Assembly: GCF_963675165.1 (NCBI RefSeq)
Contig: NC_087384.1
Coordinates: forward strand, 4,209,182-4,273,181
Length of the DNA stretch: 64,000 bases
Reading direction: 5' to 3'
From: Halichondria panicea
Taxonomy: Eukaryota; Porifera; Demospongiae; Suberitida; Halichondriidae
Part shown: one piece after another, positions 23,452 to 37,030 of the stretch
Position numbering within the stretch: the stretch's first letter is position 1
Layout of the letters: every line of letters begins with the position of its first letter
The notes under the pieces: model-generated
What the model saw: the letters and a program-made list of their open reading frames with translations, nothing else
What the model was told of the DNA's origin: nothing
Database searches by the model: none
Position numbers and translations under genes: made by a program

Positions 23452-24844
23452 TATGCATGTGTTTGATAAGCTTTCAACGTGCGGATGTGTCTGAGTATAT
23501 GCACCACTAATTGATACATTCCATGTATATAATACCGGTACATGCACACTGTGACAGTCAGGCAATTCTATTTCCCATGGTGATTTGAATGGGAAAGCAT
23601 TAAGTTGGAGTTTATTCATAGACATAGTCTTTGTGTAGGGGGTTAATTAATTTATGTAATCGAAGTATCTATACATGCAGGATCGTAAATTTAATGCATA
23701 AACATTTGCAATATGCTAGGATTGGCTAGGGAGTACCGAAAAGTATCGAAATACGAGAATCTAGGGAGACCGGTATAAGGATATTATTAACCCGAGGCCA
23801 CGCCGCGGTGACTCGGGATAGTAGTTGTTCTGTGTATTCCGAGTCTGCTCACCTGGATGCGATAGCGCTGTGTTTGTACCATGGATAGCCTCAACAAAAC
23901 AAGGTAGTAGTTAGTAGTTAGATGTTATAAAGCTTCAGTGTCGAATAAAAGTGAGCAAAAGCTAAGAAGCTAAGAAGCTTGAATTTGCACATTGGTCTAT
24001 ATGTATACACGGCTTTGACTCGAGGCTGTAGAGACCCAAATTAACGCCAAAGGTTTGCACTTCAGTGTTCTAGTTCTTCATTGTATTTAACACAGAATGC
24101 ACTTGAAAAGTGTTGTACCGGTGTCATAAAATTTTAGGCCCCCCATGAGATTGGGCCCCCCGGGCCTAGAATTTTAACATTCTAGCCCCCCCCCCTAACT
24201 GCGCAACAGCGGTAATATTCAAAAGTACAACAACAAAAAACCAGCTATATTAATACAGTATTTACAGTCTATGCAGTGCCAGTTGCTGAATGAAGCTCTC
24301 CTCACACGCACACATTTCATGCAACTGGTCGACCGGCTGGCCCAGCCATCACAGCACCATTCCATGAATCAGGCCTCATGCAGCACAAAGCACTTGCATA
24401 GGGGCCAACTGTCCCGAATTGGTCAGGACTATCCCAGATTACAAAGGAAACTGCTATTCACCTCAGATATATATCCTGGATTTGCAAGGTTGCTGCTTCT
24501 GAGCAGCTATGTTACTCCAAAAAGCTTATCAAGCCTGGAAAAGCTTATACTGCTAGAATCTTCAAACAATGAGCTTTACACAAGATAAACTAGCTCTAAT
24601 AAATGGGCAGTGCTCACTTGCTTGTGCACTTATTACATGCATGTACTGTGATTCCACCATGATAGATAAAAGAGTTTCTCTCTTCTCTCTATGATTCCAT
24701 ATTGAGAGCTGAGCTAGTGATGCATCTCCACAACAACAAAAATCGTGTGCTTTATAATTTATTGTGAAGTCACAAAATTTTGCCTCCTTTGGCGGCCAGC
24801 CATTCAGGGGATAATGCCCCCATGTTTTGTCCTGCTGGGAAAGT
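23452..24844. other. Flank of B1 and repeat remains
   Basis: Collinear with 8295-9721; same partial fold-back end (about 24117-24195) and same uncalled 105-codon ORF at 24271-24588. No gene supported. Confidence 0.5.
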
Positions 24845-25612
24845 TGGAATGATGGATTCTCTTGGAAAGTGGGTCTCTTTCTAATTTGATCACACTAATT
24901 TTTATGCCCGTTTACATCTGGGTAGTGTATACTGTGATGTGAAAAACAGGGTACACCCGAATACTTTAGGCATATCGGCCGTTTTCTATACACTGTCTGT
25001 GGCTAGCATGTTAGTGATTGATCTGATAGGACATGTCACAAGGTATATTAATCAAGAACAGAATACCATCTGCTTGTTTTTTCAAAAGAGAGATGACATT
25101 GACTCTTTGCACATGAGCTGGGGGTACAAATAATACCAAATCTTTTATTGGACATTGCCCCTAAGGCTATTATTTTGTTAGCCACAACTCATATCAGCTC
25201 AAGGACCACACACAATGAAAGGTGTACTTGTCGGCCTACTATATGCAATCAGAAGATTCTACTAACTTATAGGTGCTGCCTTCGTATATCCATTTAGTGT
25301 CTATTCACAAAGAAAAATTGCTCAGGAGTCTACCATTGTTAGTTGCGAATTTGGTTACTTCTTGGTGACGCTGGCATTAGCTCTGGGAGGTGTGGTTTGT
25401 TTCGTAGTCAGTGCCTGCAGGTATACAAGTATAGAGTACGTGGGGAAGAAGGGTTTTCCCAGAGTGACGTGGAGGAGGTATTTGAGCGACGAATCAGGCA
25501 AGAGCAGGAGTACCTGAGGGGATTCAGTCAACAGGAGCTAGCTGTCAGCTTCTTGTCAGGAAGAGGAGATGGCAGACATATGGTCAAGGATCAAATGACT
25601 ATGACATGTAGA
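24845..25612 (+). pseudogene. SLC15/POT-like transporter pseudogene, C-terminal part (unit B)
   Basis: Counterpart of 9722-10513. Additional damage includes loss of several bases around ccacaactcatatcag and a TAA stop in the segment equivalent to RGFYQL (ttctactaactt). Confidence 0.9.
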
Positions 25613-28534
25613 TTAAACAGCTACATAATTATTATAGATATCTACTTCTAGAAAACTTTTAATTTAGTACAGTACTTTATACTCGTAGCTCTATCTCTCC
25701 ATTTATATACATAATTCATAATAATTATAGGCCTGAGACGACTATAGATCTATTGTGCTTTCTATTACTGATTAGATTTCCGCTATTAGGATGTGATTGC
25801 CTAGCAATGTATCTGGTGGTCTCAGAGGGGTAAGCATTATTTCTGTAATAATTTCACATTAAAGCACATAGACTGTCGTCGCACAAGTAACATCAAAGTA
25901 TTGATGGCCACATGACTCAAATAGAATGCCGAAGGACTCGGGATCTAGTATCAGTTTTCGAAGTATGGCCCGCGGGATAATTAATCACCAGTTCTTCCAT
26001 CAGGCCTAAAACTATGGCAATGCCTGTATTATTCTCATAATTGTTATAAAGGTGCCCATATCATTATTCCATTATGTCACCAAATTATGTCAGCATAATC
26101 TACCAACCCCTACACTCGACAATGTATCTCGTGGATCTCCATTAGGAGTGCTTTAACATGCAGGGTTAATATTTAGACGATTAAAGCATAGTCAAAATGT
26201 CATTTGGAAGGCAAATAAAACGGAAGTAGTAGATCTAGTATATATAACCTGATCTACTCCAGCTGCCTGCATGCTGTCTCTGTCACATTGCTCAAATTAC
26301 AATGAGAACGAGAACCTTGTAAGTTACAACAACTGTCAGAAGGGGTGAACTATAGCGCTACACCTCACTCGAACCATGCCAATACTATATCAACCACCAA
26401 CTGACCAATTTTCTTCGCATTCTTTTTGGTTTTGGACCAACCATGCACTTTTCCCAACAAAATGTTCTTTGCGCTCTTGTTGTAGCTTGGCTGAATCAAT
26501 CCTATAGCATAGTGACTACCGACACAATTAACCACGCGCAGAAGCTTTGTTAGCCATGCTTACGAAAGGACACGTTCAACATGCACAAATTAAGAAGCCA
26601 TGCAATATTATAAATAATGTTTTTGCTGAATGGCCGGCCATCGATGCACCGTGCAGCTGAGTTGGATTCGGTCCTAGAGCTACTCAATGAATTACTAGCA
26701 CAAAGTATACAATAATTATGTTAGAATGCGGATAGAGATTCATTGACCTTTGACCTTGTGCAGACTTACCTAAAAAATTTGGCGATTTGTGTTGAACATG
26801 CCTACTGTGAGTGCAGCTAACAAAGTTTTCACGCGTGGTTATTCTGGCGGGAGATGATAGCGGGTGACCCTTCTCGGCCACCATACACATGTCGTTCAAC
26901 ACGCCCGAAGAAACTTGGAGATCATAGCTGCAATTTACCATAGACTATTCATGCACTATACCATTTACCTTTGTAGTACATGTACTTATGCACGAGGCGT
27001 GGTGATGGTGGCGGTCGCAGTGAAATGTGGTAACCACCTCGCGGTAGCGATGGCGGGTGACCCTGTCGGCCACCATAAGGAAGCGAAGCCTGAGTAAATG
27101 AAAGCATCATTTGACACGTTTGTGTCACTATGGAAAGTTTACGGGATTACCACAATGGCCTTTACATTTTATACACTACATTGTATAGAAGGTTATGCAT
27201 GGACAATCCTACTTTAAATGCTCTCCCCCTTTCTGGGACAAGAGTTCTTCTAAGATGGACGTTGAAAGTCGAGGTTGTCCCCAACAAACTTAAATCCAAC
27301 CGGTGAAAGTAGGAATTGATGTTGGTGGGAACCGGTGAAAGTCGGACTTGATTGAGGGTAAATATATATTAATTGTTAGCATATATCTATGTCTCACAAG
27401 ATCATCTGCTATCACCTCATTATAATCATCGACAGATGTAATGGGACTAAAATCTGGATGACTATACCGGTACATGTATATAATGCATACAGTCGTCAGA
27501 TGATAAGCTCGCTCAGAGGGACATCCTGTTTGGTCAGGGAGTAGTCCGTATCGGTGGCGGTTTGGGATGGTGTGTCAGTGATCGATACTGTGATAGTGAT
27601 ATGAGTATTGCTAAATGATAAAAATTTGACCGATACATCCGCAGTGCATGGATTTGGGGATTCTCTCAACCAACTCATCCTGCCACTCCTGCACTTCAAC
27701 GTTATAGTCTTGGGAAGTACCTCTCACAATATTCAGCGATCCTTTGTAGGAGTCTCGAGAGGCACAAGTTAATTCAGTTAGTGGCTAAAAATATCCGAAA
27801 ACCTTGGAATTAATACATGTGTTAAAAATGTGTTAAAAATGTGTTGAGTCATGTAATCTGTGACGACAATATCAGATTCTGCGGTTTTTGAGTTCCATGT
27901 TCATTACAAGATAACATAAACAGCCCTCTGCATGGACTAACTATCGGTGATGTCTGCTCTTCAATATAGTACAAAAATAAGGATTTAGTCATGTTCATCT
28001 GCCACCTATATGTCTTCTTCATCTCATTCTTGATTGGGTTACCCAAGATTCACACCCCAATAGGCATATTGGTATACTATAGTATAAAACTAGCAAAATT
28101 ACTAATTGTAGGCTCCCATACACAAAAGGCAATGCAAGAATAGCTGTCATACTAGATAGAGCAAAAGCACAGAAGCATGTACACCGCATTACTAATAAGT
28201 TTGCTGGTGAAACACCTTAATTGCGAATGAGCCAAATCAGCAGAAAAATTGCCACCCTTTTTGCGATCTAACTATTGCGCTTCTGGCAAGGATCGTGTGT
28301 ATAGATTTTTTGCAATTGCAAAATAATCAAAATGAACACTCGCATAATTATGTTTGACTCGCAAAACATTCTAGTAATACGGTAGTGATCATCGGTAATG
28401 CACAAAATAAGAGGGTAAAGAATAATGACACGTAATGAGAATTCAACGTATATACATAGCACAAAGGCATAATTTGATATAGTATGCATGTGTGTTCATG
28501 AGCTTGCATTTGCTTTTTAGTGAATAGTTAGCTA
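25613..28534. other. Gene-poor part of unit B with a possible decayed exon
   Basis: Collinear with 10514-13390. The minus strand at 27496-27699 is open for 67 codons, and another frame at about 27640-27770 reads a hydrophilic stretch (EVQEWQDELVERIPKSMH). The corresponding unit A sequence lost bases in these frames. Not recognised; too fragmentary to call a gene. Confidence 0.4.
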
Positions 28535-29602
28535 TTAAATAGTTGGTATTGCTCGACGATGGAAGATCAATTTTCGATACTTTTGTAATACGTCCTGTTT
28601 AAAAAGGAAAGCAATACAAATTGTTACTCCTTGAAAGCTGTTTAGCAAAACAACAGTTCTTGTGAACCAGACGTTTGTGATAGCGTACTTGAAAATGGCA
28701 CATATCCATGTTATTCCACTGGCACAGATGATAGTAATAATGAAACGTGTGTATTGTACATTTGTTTGCTTGTTTGAATGCTTTCTGCTACAATAAAAAG
28801 CATGTGATCTGATCATTAGAGTAACAAGAATAGTAAACATAATCAGATTGAAGAGCATGGAAATCGAGAATGGAATTTCGACAAAAATAACCTCTGATAT
28901 GAGATGGTTTATCCAACAGGCGGTAGGATAACGCGCATATCCAACCCATTCGCTTGTATTGTCAACAACTATTGCTGCTGTTACGATCGATAATGGAACT
29001 CCCCAACCAAACACTAATAGTGCAGGAACTCGTCCGTATTGACAGTTCAGAGACTCTTTCTTCAGTTTACAAGCATTATTGAAGCAATAAACTGTATCTA
29101 ACATTGTGGCTGACATGAGCATGAATTGTGACAGCAGGAAAAAATGTAGCAACACTGCTACAACGTAGCACATCTCTTCTGGGTTCCCTATAGATCCCAA
29201 TATTACCACTGTTAGATCGAATCCACAATTGGCCAGACACAAGTTAATGATTAGCACATGAAAAGAAGTGCAGATGGTGCGAAACATACATAATGATATT
29301 ATCACAAAACCATCACCGACAATTGACAGACTGCACGTCACCGCTAGTAAAATTTGAAAGAGCTTTGTATCATCATAGTTAGGCATACAACCTTGGGGCT
29401 CCCCCATCTCATTATAGCACACCACTTGAACAGTCTCATTACTGTCGGAGGCCCATCTTTCTGAATCACTCAAGTTCTTTATTGGCACTAGCGACAATCC
29501 ATTCGAACAAGTCAGTCCAGTGCATGCTTGTCCATTGCATAAAGACCTGCTTACGATGATTTGTAGAATAACTATCTGCAGAATACTAACTATGGGCATC
29601 AT
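28535..29602 (-). CDS. Class B (adhesion-type) 7TM receptor, intact copy B2
   Basis: 355 aa from the first of two adjacent Mets opening a signal-like stretch (MMPIVSILQIVILQIIVS). The frame is open 19 codons further upstream. It is the unit B counterpart of 13391-14461 and very similar to it; visible differences include GNPEEM for VIHPEKM before TM3 and a few transmembrane substitutions. Same marks: short Cys-rich ectodomain with an N-glycosylation sequon (SNET), GWGVP in TM4, the TM3/ECL2 Cys pair, and LNSFQG in TM7. Preservation of the frame, while the neighbouring copy decayed, hints at selection but the duplication is young. Confidence 0.82.
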   Translation of the reverse strand: MMPIVSILQIVILQIIVSRSLCNGQACTGLTCSNGLSLVPIKNLSDSERWASDSNETVQVVCYNEMGEPQGCMPNYDDTKLFQILLAVTCSLSIVGDGFVIISLCMFRTICTSFHVLIINLCLANCGFDLTVVILGSIGNPEEMCYVVAVLLHFFLLSQFMLMSATMLDTVYCFNNACKLKKESLNCQYGRVPALLVFGWGVPLSIVTAAIVVDNTSEWVGYARYPTACWINHLISEVIFVEIPFSISMLFNLIMFTILVTLMIRSHAFYCSRKHSNKQTNVQYTRFIITIICASGITWICAIFKYAITNVWFTRTVVLLNSFQGVTICIAFLFKQDVLQKYRKLIFHRRAIPTI

Positions 29603-30334
29603 TTCGATGTTAAGTTTATTACCAACTTGGTTGATATTGACAAGCATTCCACATTGCACACTTACTAGGCGTGTGATAGTTTTCCCATGGCAAGGCTTGG
29701 TTAATATGTACGTAGGAAGTTAATAGTCATTGTGTAGGAGTGACTAAGCGATATGACACTAATTGAAGTATTATAATTCTAACAGTAAACAGATTACGGC
29801 AAACAGACGTCCTCCGGATGTCAATTACCCAATGACCTATGTCATGCATATCTTATTATGACACTCGATCTTTATACAAAGAGTGCATGGCATTGTGCAA
29901 TTTGAGGTCACAGTCTAAAATAATATATAACTCGTCCAGCACATTCCTCGCCAAGAACATGCATTATGAATTGTCCCAGTTCCTGAACATGCTGAGAGTG
30001 AAAAAGAAATCGAGACAAAGAGAAAAGTTAATGTATATAGACGTTTAAACACAACTATATTATATATATGTATGGTACCTGGAAATAGGGCCAAGAACTA
30101 CAATGCAACATTTTTTGAAAAAGGATGCTCGAGACTCACTCTAAATCTGCTAGCAATTCTAATCAGACTCTTTCTCAGGTTGCATGTATTATACGCTTTG
30201 CTCCACTCACGATTTCTTATACTAAATCTTCATTATAACTCTCATTCCTTACCAGCATTATTATTATACGACAACTGTTTGATTGGATGCATAAAGACAT
30301 AGGACTACTGTTTGATTGAGAATGCATAAAGACA
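29603..30334. other. Upstream region of receptor B2, end of unit B
   Basis: Collinear with 14462-15192. No promoter element is convincing and no gene is supported. Confidence 0.5.
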
Positions 30335-33300
30335 TAGGCCAACTCGTAGCATCAAAGGGGGTTATTACACTAGTACTTACAATAGCTAGGATTGGCCGAG
30401 GAATGCACCAATAAGTAAGGAGAGAGAGAGCCGTACGTCAAACCGCTTAACAGACAATAATAAAGCATTTGCATCACTACTTTACAAACATTATTTTGAT
30501 GCTTAAGACTTTGAATGTGTTCCCCCTGGAATACTCATAATCACTTGTTATGTTTGTTAATGGTCCTGTATGCAACATTTGCACATGAATGAAATATATA
30601 CACTTGTTTCAAAGGGTACCCATTAATTGTTGTTATTACAGTATAATATCACTTCGTTAGGAACAGATATGTACTGTGACAGCTATATACAGCATGCCAC
30701 GAATATTATTTCACCTCCAAAACTGCTAATAAAAGGGAGAGAGTATTGAACGAAGCAATACCTTGGATCAGGAAAGTAAAGTGACTTCCTGCTTGGTAAC
30801 TGACCATCCGAGCGCCTGGAGCTGCCACTTGGCTCGAGGCAGCAATGTTATTGCCAAATTGTCTGTACACGTGCATGTTTCAGTCAGGAAGTTACGTTAC
30901 GTTCTGATGCAAAGTATGCATATGTTCCATACTCTCTCGCTCTTCTTGAAATTATAACAATACATAAATGTCAACCGTGCATGCTAACATATTGTACGTA
31001 CTTCTTCATTGCATACACAGCTTGTTTTATGTACTTAGAACTACACATCATTAACTTGCATAATAGACCTGTGAATAAAGTTGTGATGGATGACATACTA
31101 CTCTCTCCCACTCGCTTGTTTTGATACTTTTTGGTGATTACCCCACATAACAAACGTTTTTGTGGGACTAGGAATTTTTATAGTTGGTTTCAATACGTAA
31201 TACCAGTATATCCTTGTAATTCTGGGAATACTCAATAATTATACTACTGCACTGGAATTTGTACAGTAAAGCAGTGCATGCTATTACATACCACATCTGT
31301 AGCAATAACTGCACGTTATCAAGCTGTAGTTGCATGATGTCAGTAAGGGACCACATACTTGAGAATTAATAACAGGCTAGCTACTTAGAAGTGCATGATT
31401 TGCCTGTTGTTTAGAAACGAAATCGCTAATTGCCAGACTGCACAGCGCCTGTGAGTGTAGTACCTCCTCTGATTCAATCCCATATTGCATGAGTAACGAT
31501 GCTATTAATTATACTAATTGGCTGTAATCACTGTAATGCCAGTAATGGGTGTAATGGCAATAAGCACTAATCACTGTTACGGTAATCACTGTAATGGCAG
31601 TAATCGCTGTTTACAGTAATGAGTCACTACCGTGCAAACTATTATTATGCGACACTCTCAATCTTAAACAATTTTCTGGCTTGTAAAAGTAGCTACAGCT
31701 GTGTTGACGATTATGCTGCATCCTAATTGTAGGTTAAGATTGGCACTTCGTCCCTACTCTGGCCACTTGAAAAACATAATCTAGGCTAGATCTAGTAGAT
31801 CTATACTGACCTCCAATTAGCCTCTACACACCAGGACACCTTACTTTGAATAAATACTGGTCAATCTAACTAGGTTTAAATGTAATCTTTATCGGGAGGA
31901 TCATCAATCACAAACTCACGAACTATCTATATAATATACAAATCTAGTGAAAATATGGGATAGATTAACAATGACTACCACATACTCATTGACAACAATT
32001 ATGCCAGTATTTAGATCTACTGTGCACTGTCCCAATGACAAGCAGCTGTTTCATGTATTGTCATGTGTTTAAATTAGTGACTGGGTGAAACGGTTAGGCC
32101 TATGTTCTGTGCTGATAAGTGCATATAACCTAGCCTCAAGACTAGCCGTTCGTTATCTGAAAGAACGCCTGGTCAAGTTCTAATGTAGAACTTGTCTAAT
32201 TGGTCCAGGAATTTCTTGGACCGATAATTGCCCGCAACAACCATACTTGCCGTGAATATCATACAGTAACGTGCAGCCAGCTATAGTATTGTTGTGTTGG
32301 CGGTTACCACAATCATGTTCACAACTACTCAGGCCTAGCCACTAGCTGACTCAGCTAAACGAGTTCTACATTGGAACTTGACCAGGCGTTCTTTCAGATA
32401 ACGAACAGCTGGTCTTGAGGCTAATGATAACCCACCCTTTGTTGAGTGTGGGGAAATTGGCATGATAAATACAGTAAACTAAGGCGTGCAAGACTATACA
32501 GTGAACTCTTTTAGCCAGCATGCTTTATTAATAGCATGATAAGATTAAAGGGACCCATGGTTGCAGTGTGGTAAAGAGTGTTACATAAATAACCATCCAT
32601 AACCTGAGTTAATTATGCACAGGCCGATTTTTCTTTAATAAAACGGAGCGGAAGGCGTTCAAAGAAAAAACGGCCTGGGACCAAGGTGTCGATCCCAAGG
32701 CGCTACTTTCTGTTTTATAAGAAAATCGGCGTGGGGACAAGACCACATCATTAATATTAGCTTGGTCCCAGGCCAATTTTTTTTAATAGAACGAAGTTGA
32801 AAATACGTTGGCGGCCTAGCTAGAGACGACTCGACTGACAACGAGGCTACATTAATATATATGACAGTGCCGTCGTAAGTTCGCAAATGAAGATCAAACA
32901 TTCTGCCCTAAGACCTCTCAGTTGATTGCACGCTCCTTTGTTGCTGTACAATGTTACCAGTAAAAGGAGTAAGACAGTAGCCTCGATTCTAGGCTAATAC
33001 GACAAGCGCGGTACTTTCAGTCCCCAGACGTATAGATAGGCCTCGGCAGATTTTTCTGGATCTTATAAATTTTAATAATTATTTATGCACCTCTTTAACT
33101 ACATTTTCTCATTATGCTGCTATACTACTGACTAAACAATGTAATGATTTTCGTTAATTTTAATCTCTGCTATACCTGGCTCGATTCACGTGCAGATTTT
33201 TGCAACAAGCTGAGTTGTAAATGGTATAGAAGCGTTTTTTGCTTTCAATCTTCTCGCTTAATTGCACCTATTTTTTCTTTTCAAAGCCAGAAATGTACCT

Positions 33301-34412
33301 ATTTTCCCCAGCATATTATTCTCTATACTCAGGAGTCTCTATTTTTATGAATTATGCTAGCAAAATTCCCCAACGACTACGTATAGAATGAAGATTGTAA
33401 AAAAATGATCACAGTACGTGTCATGAGATTTTCATGATGCGCTGCGAGCTGCTCATGGCGCGTTCTAAACTGAAAGTAGTGTACCCATTGATAACGTGGC
33501 GTTTAGTCGAGGAATAATAATTATGAGAATTATCCTCGCATAATTAATTTTTAGCACTACGGTACACAACGTTGCCAGAACATAGAGCCTCGCATAATTA
33601 TATATCAAGCACTATAGTAACAACGTTGCCAGAGCATAGAGCCTCGCGCATGTTCTTATCTCACCGTAGCGAGAACAAAATATCATGATGCAAAACAATG
33701 GCAAAATACTGATTCTCTGTCTGATTCTCGCTTGATCCTACTGACTCGTGAGTATATAGTGGCGGCTGAACAGAACTGGAGTACATGTGTGTCTAGAACG
33801 GCACAGCTCTCTAAATTCAAATAATCAGAGAAGTTGAACATTTCTCATTCACACACACCTATAACTTGTCTTCTCCGCCATAGAGAAGCTACAACATTCT
33901 ATAAAAGACTCGCCTCTCTACACTCACACAAACAATCAGCTGGCTTGGCTACGTTGCATTCTCGCTTTAGTATATAAGAGGCATGAGATCCTCAAGGGGA
34001 ACAGTATTATTACACCCCACTCTTTGATAGATTAACAATGGACGAATCAAAGTTGCATTTTGAAACCTGAACCTTCCATAATTATACCACATGCTTAAAC
34101 TTTGCAGCATTCCTTTCTCCCTAATATGCTGTACTCTAAATGTTTCTCTACTATAATAATTGTTGCTACAGTTAACTTTAACCTAAAACTTTTCTCTTTC
34201 TGCTTCCTATACACAAACCAATACAAACTTAGCAGAATCGGTAGATTAGCTATCCGCCATTATTTTGCAACATAGAATTTCCACATGCAGCCACGTGGCT
34301 ATACTATAGCCATGTATCAGTCTACAGTTTTCACTGCTTATCACATATAAAAAAACAGTAGGGGTACAATAGAATTACCTTACCACACCACTACAACTCT
34401 TATAGTCGCACC
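30335..34412. other. Gene-free start of unit C
   Basis: Collinear with 1-5190 of unit A apart from a deletion equivalent to about 1240-1793 and loss of the Harbinger-like MITE. Contains the GTAAT-rich repeat (about 31524-31625). No gene supported. Confidence 0.55.
32131..32423. mobile_element. TIR element, TAGCCTCGA family (unit C copy)
   Basis: Counterpart of 2595-2899. The right flank is atgataacc, which equals the left flank in unit A and so reveals the 9-bp duplication. Confidence 0.78.
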
Positions 34413-34459
34413 TAGCCTCGATTCAAGGCCGTATTTTAATCGGCCTTGAATCGAGGCTA
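34413..34459. mobile_element. Palindromic mini-element, unit C copy
   Basis: Most perfect copy of the 47-bp palindrome (tagcctcgattcaaggcc and inverse), with agtcgcacc on both sides. Confidence 0.87.
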
Positions 34460-34487
34460 AGTCGCACCATGCAACTGACAAACTCTT

Positions 34488-34700
34488 TTGGTCACAAGAT
34501 TCTGAAATACAATCTGCTTGTTTTGTTTGAGACTCTTGCACATGGGCTGGTAGGCTAATCTACCGGTAATACAAGTACCATTTTTTTGGACATTGCCAAA
34601 TGATTTCCAGAACCACAACTCTCTTGAATTCATAATTATGAGCTCAAGGACCACACAATATGAAAGGTGTACTTGTCGGCTTACTACATGCATGCAACCG
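34488..34700 (+). pseudogene. SLC15/POT-like transporter fragment (unit C, 5' piece)
   Basis: Counterpart of 5717-5935, matching about 56407-56632 of the intact gene with further deletions. Confidence 0.8.
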
Positions 34701-35529
34701 GAAGGTTCAATTTATAATAAATTCCGATTATAATAATATCCTCTGTTACGGTATTCAGTGTTTTTCCGAAAGAGTCGCCAATTTTCTGAATCACTTGCAA
34801 ATTCTGGTAATAAAAGATTTAATTTTTGGACCTTAGCTGTTAGATCTACTTCAAATCTCTCCACAACAGAAACGGCACTAAAAAAACAAGCACTGCGGAG
34901 GATGTGTAGATATGTAAGCTACATTGAACCTTTCATAAGCAGATTTTGTCCCAGATCTGCTTATGCTTGGTCTTTTCTCTCCCTATATATATACCCGATT
35001 ATACCCATGCACTATAACAACTGTTTACTGTTCTATTAATCACTACAAACCCACCACCTTATGTTGCCATGGAAACATTTTAGTTGTAGATTATTTATTC
35101 ACCTACACAATGGATATTTACATTTAAGTATAACTATACTCATGGTAATCTACCCCTGGCTGGGTGCACTGTAGTGTCCGTATGCTTATTATTTTTAGGG
35201 GGTGTCAAATTTTTTTCGCCAATTTCGCTAAGAAGCAGATGGTATCGAGGCTAAACACTGATTTCTGAGCAAAGTTTATTTCGCCAATTTTGCGCAAAAT
35301 CATGCAGATACACAAGCCTCGAGACCAGCTTAGTATTGACCTCGAGAACAAGCCGCTCAGGGTGTCAAGGCTAGCACAAAAACACACTAACTTCTAAGCA
35401 AAATTGACGAAAATAAAATAACGTTTTAACAGACACTAAAAACTAGGCTAAAAGTCTGCAAGAGAAGTTTGCAGAAATTCAAGGAGTGCATGACCTTAAT
35501 TAGCTCAGGTCAAGTGGTTCCTTCCTCCT

Positions 35530-35697
35530 CTGAGGTACAAGTATAAACTCGATACATCGGGAGAGGAGAGATTTTCTCAAAATTTATGAGGGATATTTGA
35601 GCAACGAATCAGGAAAAAGCAGGAGCTAGTACCTGAGGGGATTCAGCTGTCAGCTGTCAGCTTACCAGGAGGAGGAGATGACTACCATTGAAGACTG
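35530..35697 (+). pseudogene. SLC15/POT-like transporter fragment (unit C, 3' end)
   Basis: Counterpart of 6795-6957. A short tandem repeat of cagctgt is expanded here compared with units A and B. Confidence 0.8.
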
Positions 35698-35962
35698 GTG
35701 ATTGAGAACAAATTTTACTGATTTTATGTTCACAAAGGGCACTGCATGCAAAAGCAGGCTACCATAATTAAAGCACTAGAGTACAAAGTACAGAAGAAGC
35801 TGTATGTAATAACCATGCATACACTTCAGTCAATATTACAACATAGGACGTAAACTATACAGATACTGTACAGGAAACGACTAACTGATTAACTAACTCA
35901 GCGTACTATGTGTGTTCATACAAATGAGCTTGGATTCGCTTCGAAGTCTGTCAATTATATAG

Positions 35963-37030
35963 TTACGTATTATAGTTAATAGTCCGCTCTGCTACTTGAC
36001 AACGGGAGATCAAATTTTGATACCTTTGAAATACTTCCTGTCTAAAAAGGAATGCAACACAAATTGCTAATCCTTGAAAGCTGTTTAACAAAACAACAGT
36101 CCTTGCAAACCAAACGTTTGTGAACACGTATTTAAAAATGACACATATCCACGTTATTCCACTGGCACAGAAGATAGTAATGACGAATCTTGTGTATGGT
36201 ATATTTGTTTGCTTGCTAGGGTACTTCTTGTTGCCACGAAACGCTTTTAATCTGATCACAAGAGCAATAAGAATAGTGAACATAATGACATTGAAGAGTA
36301 TGGAAATCGAGAATGGTATGCTGATAAAAATAACCTCGAGACAAGATGATCTATCCAGCAGGTGTTAAGATCACGCCCATATCCTACCCATTCGCTTGTA
36401 TTGTTCACAATTAGAGCTGTTGTTACGATCGATAATGACACTCCCCAGCCAAACACTAAATCTAGTAGTATAGGAACCCATCTGTTCAGGGACTGTTTCT
36501 TCAGTTTACTAGCATTATAGAAGGAACAAACGGTATCTAATATTGTGGCTGACATGAGCATGAATTGTGACAACAGGAAAAAATGTAGCAACACTGCTAC
36601 ACTGTAGCACAGCTCTTTTGTGTACTCTGTAGTTACCACTGTTAGATCGAATCCACAATTGGCCAGACACACGTTGATTTTTAGCACATGAAAAGAAGTG
36701 CAGAATGGTTCGAAACAGACATAATGATATTATTACAAAACCATCATCGACAATTGACAGACTGCATGCCACCTTTAGCACAATTTGAAAGAGCTTCGTA
36801 TCATCATAGTTAGGCAGACAACCTTGGGGCTCCCCCATCTCATTATAGCATACCACTTGCACAGTCTCATTACTGTCGGAGGTCAATCCCTCTGAATCAC
36901 TCAAGTTATTTATTGGTACTAGCGACAATCCATCCGGACAACTCATTCCAGTGCATGGTCGGTCATTACATAAAGACGTTCCTACGATGATTTGTAGAAC
37001 AAGTATCTGCAGAATACTAGCCATGAGCAT
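35963..37030 (-). pseudogene. Class B receptor pseudogene C1
   Basis: Starts at the signal-like Met (MLMASILQILVLQIIV) and covers the ectodomain and all seven transmembrane segments. It is broken by a 1-base insertion after TM1 (near 36703) and a 1-base deletion after ECL2 (near 36337). Two 9-base deletions (before TM3 and before TM4) are in frame. It does not share the 16-bp deletion of A1 and B1 and is closer in its N-terminus to the intact copy at 43062-44138. Confidence 0.88.

Larger units (their letters stand above)
15193..30334. repeat. Segmental duplication unit B (tandem, ~15.1 kb)
   Basis: Collinear copy of unit A in direct orientation. Features private to B are a deletion joining the base equivalent to about 1640 of A to about 2855 (junction near 16590), a nested TIR insertion at 19328-20134, and replacement of about 0.4 kb of A by about 1 kb at 21684-22664 that removes the C-terminal part of the first receptor copy. 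Confidence 0.95.
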
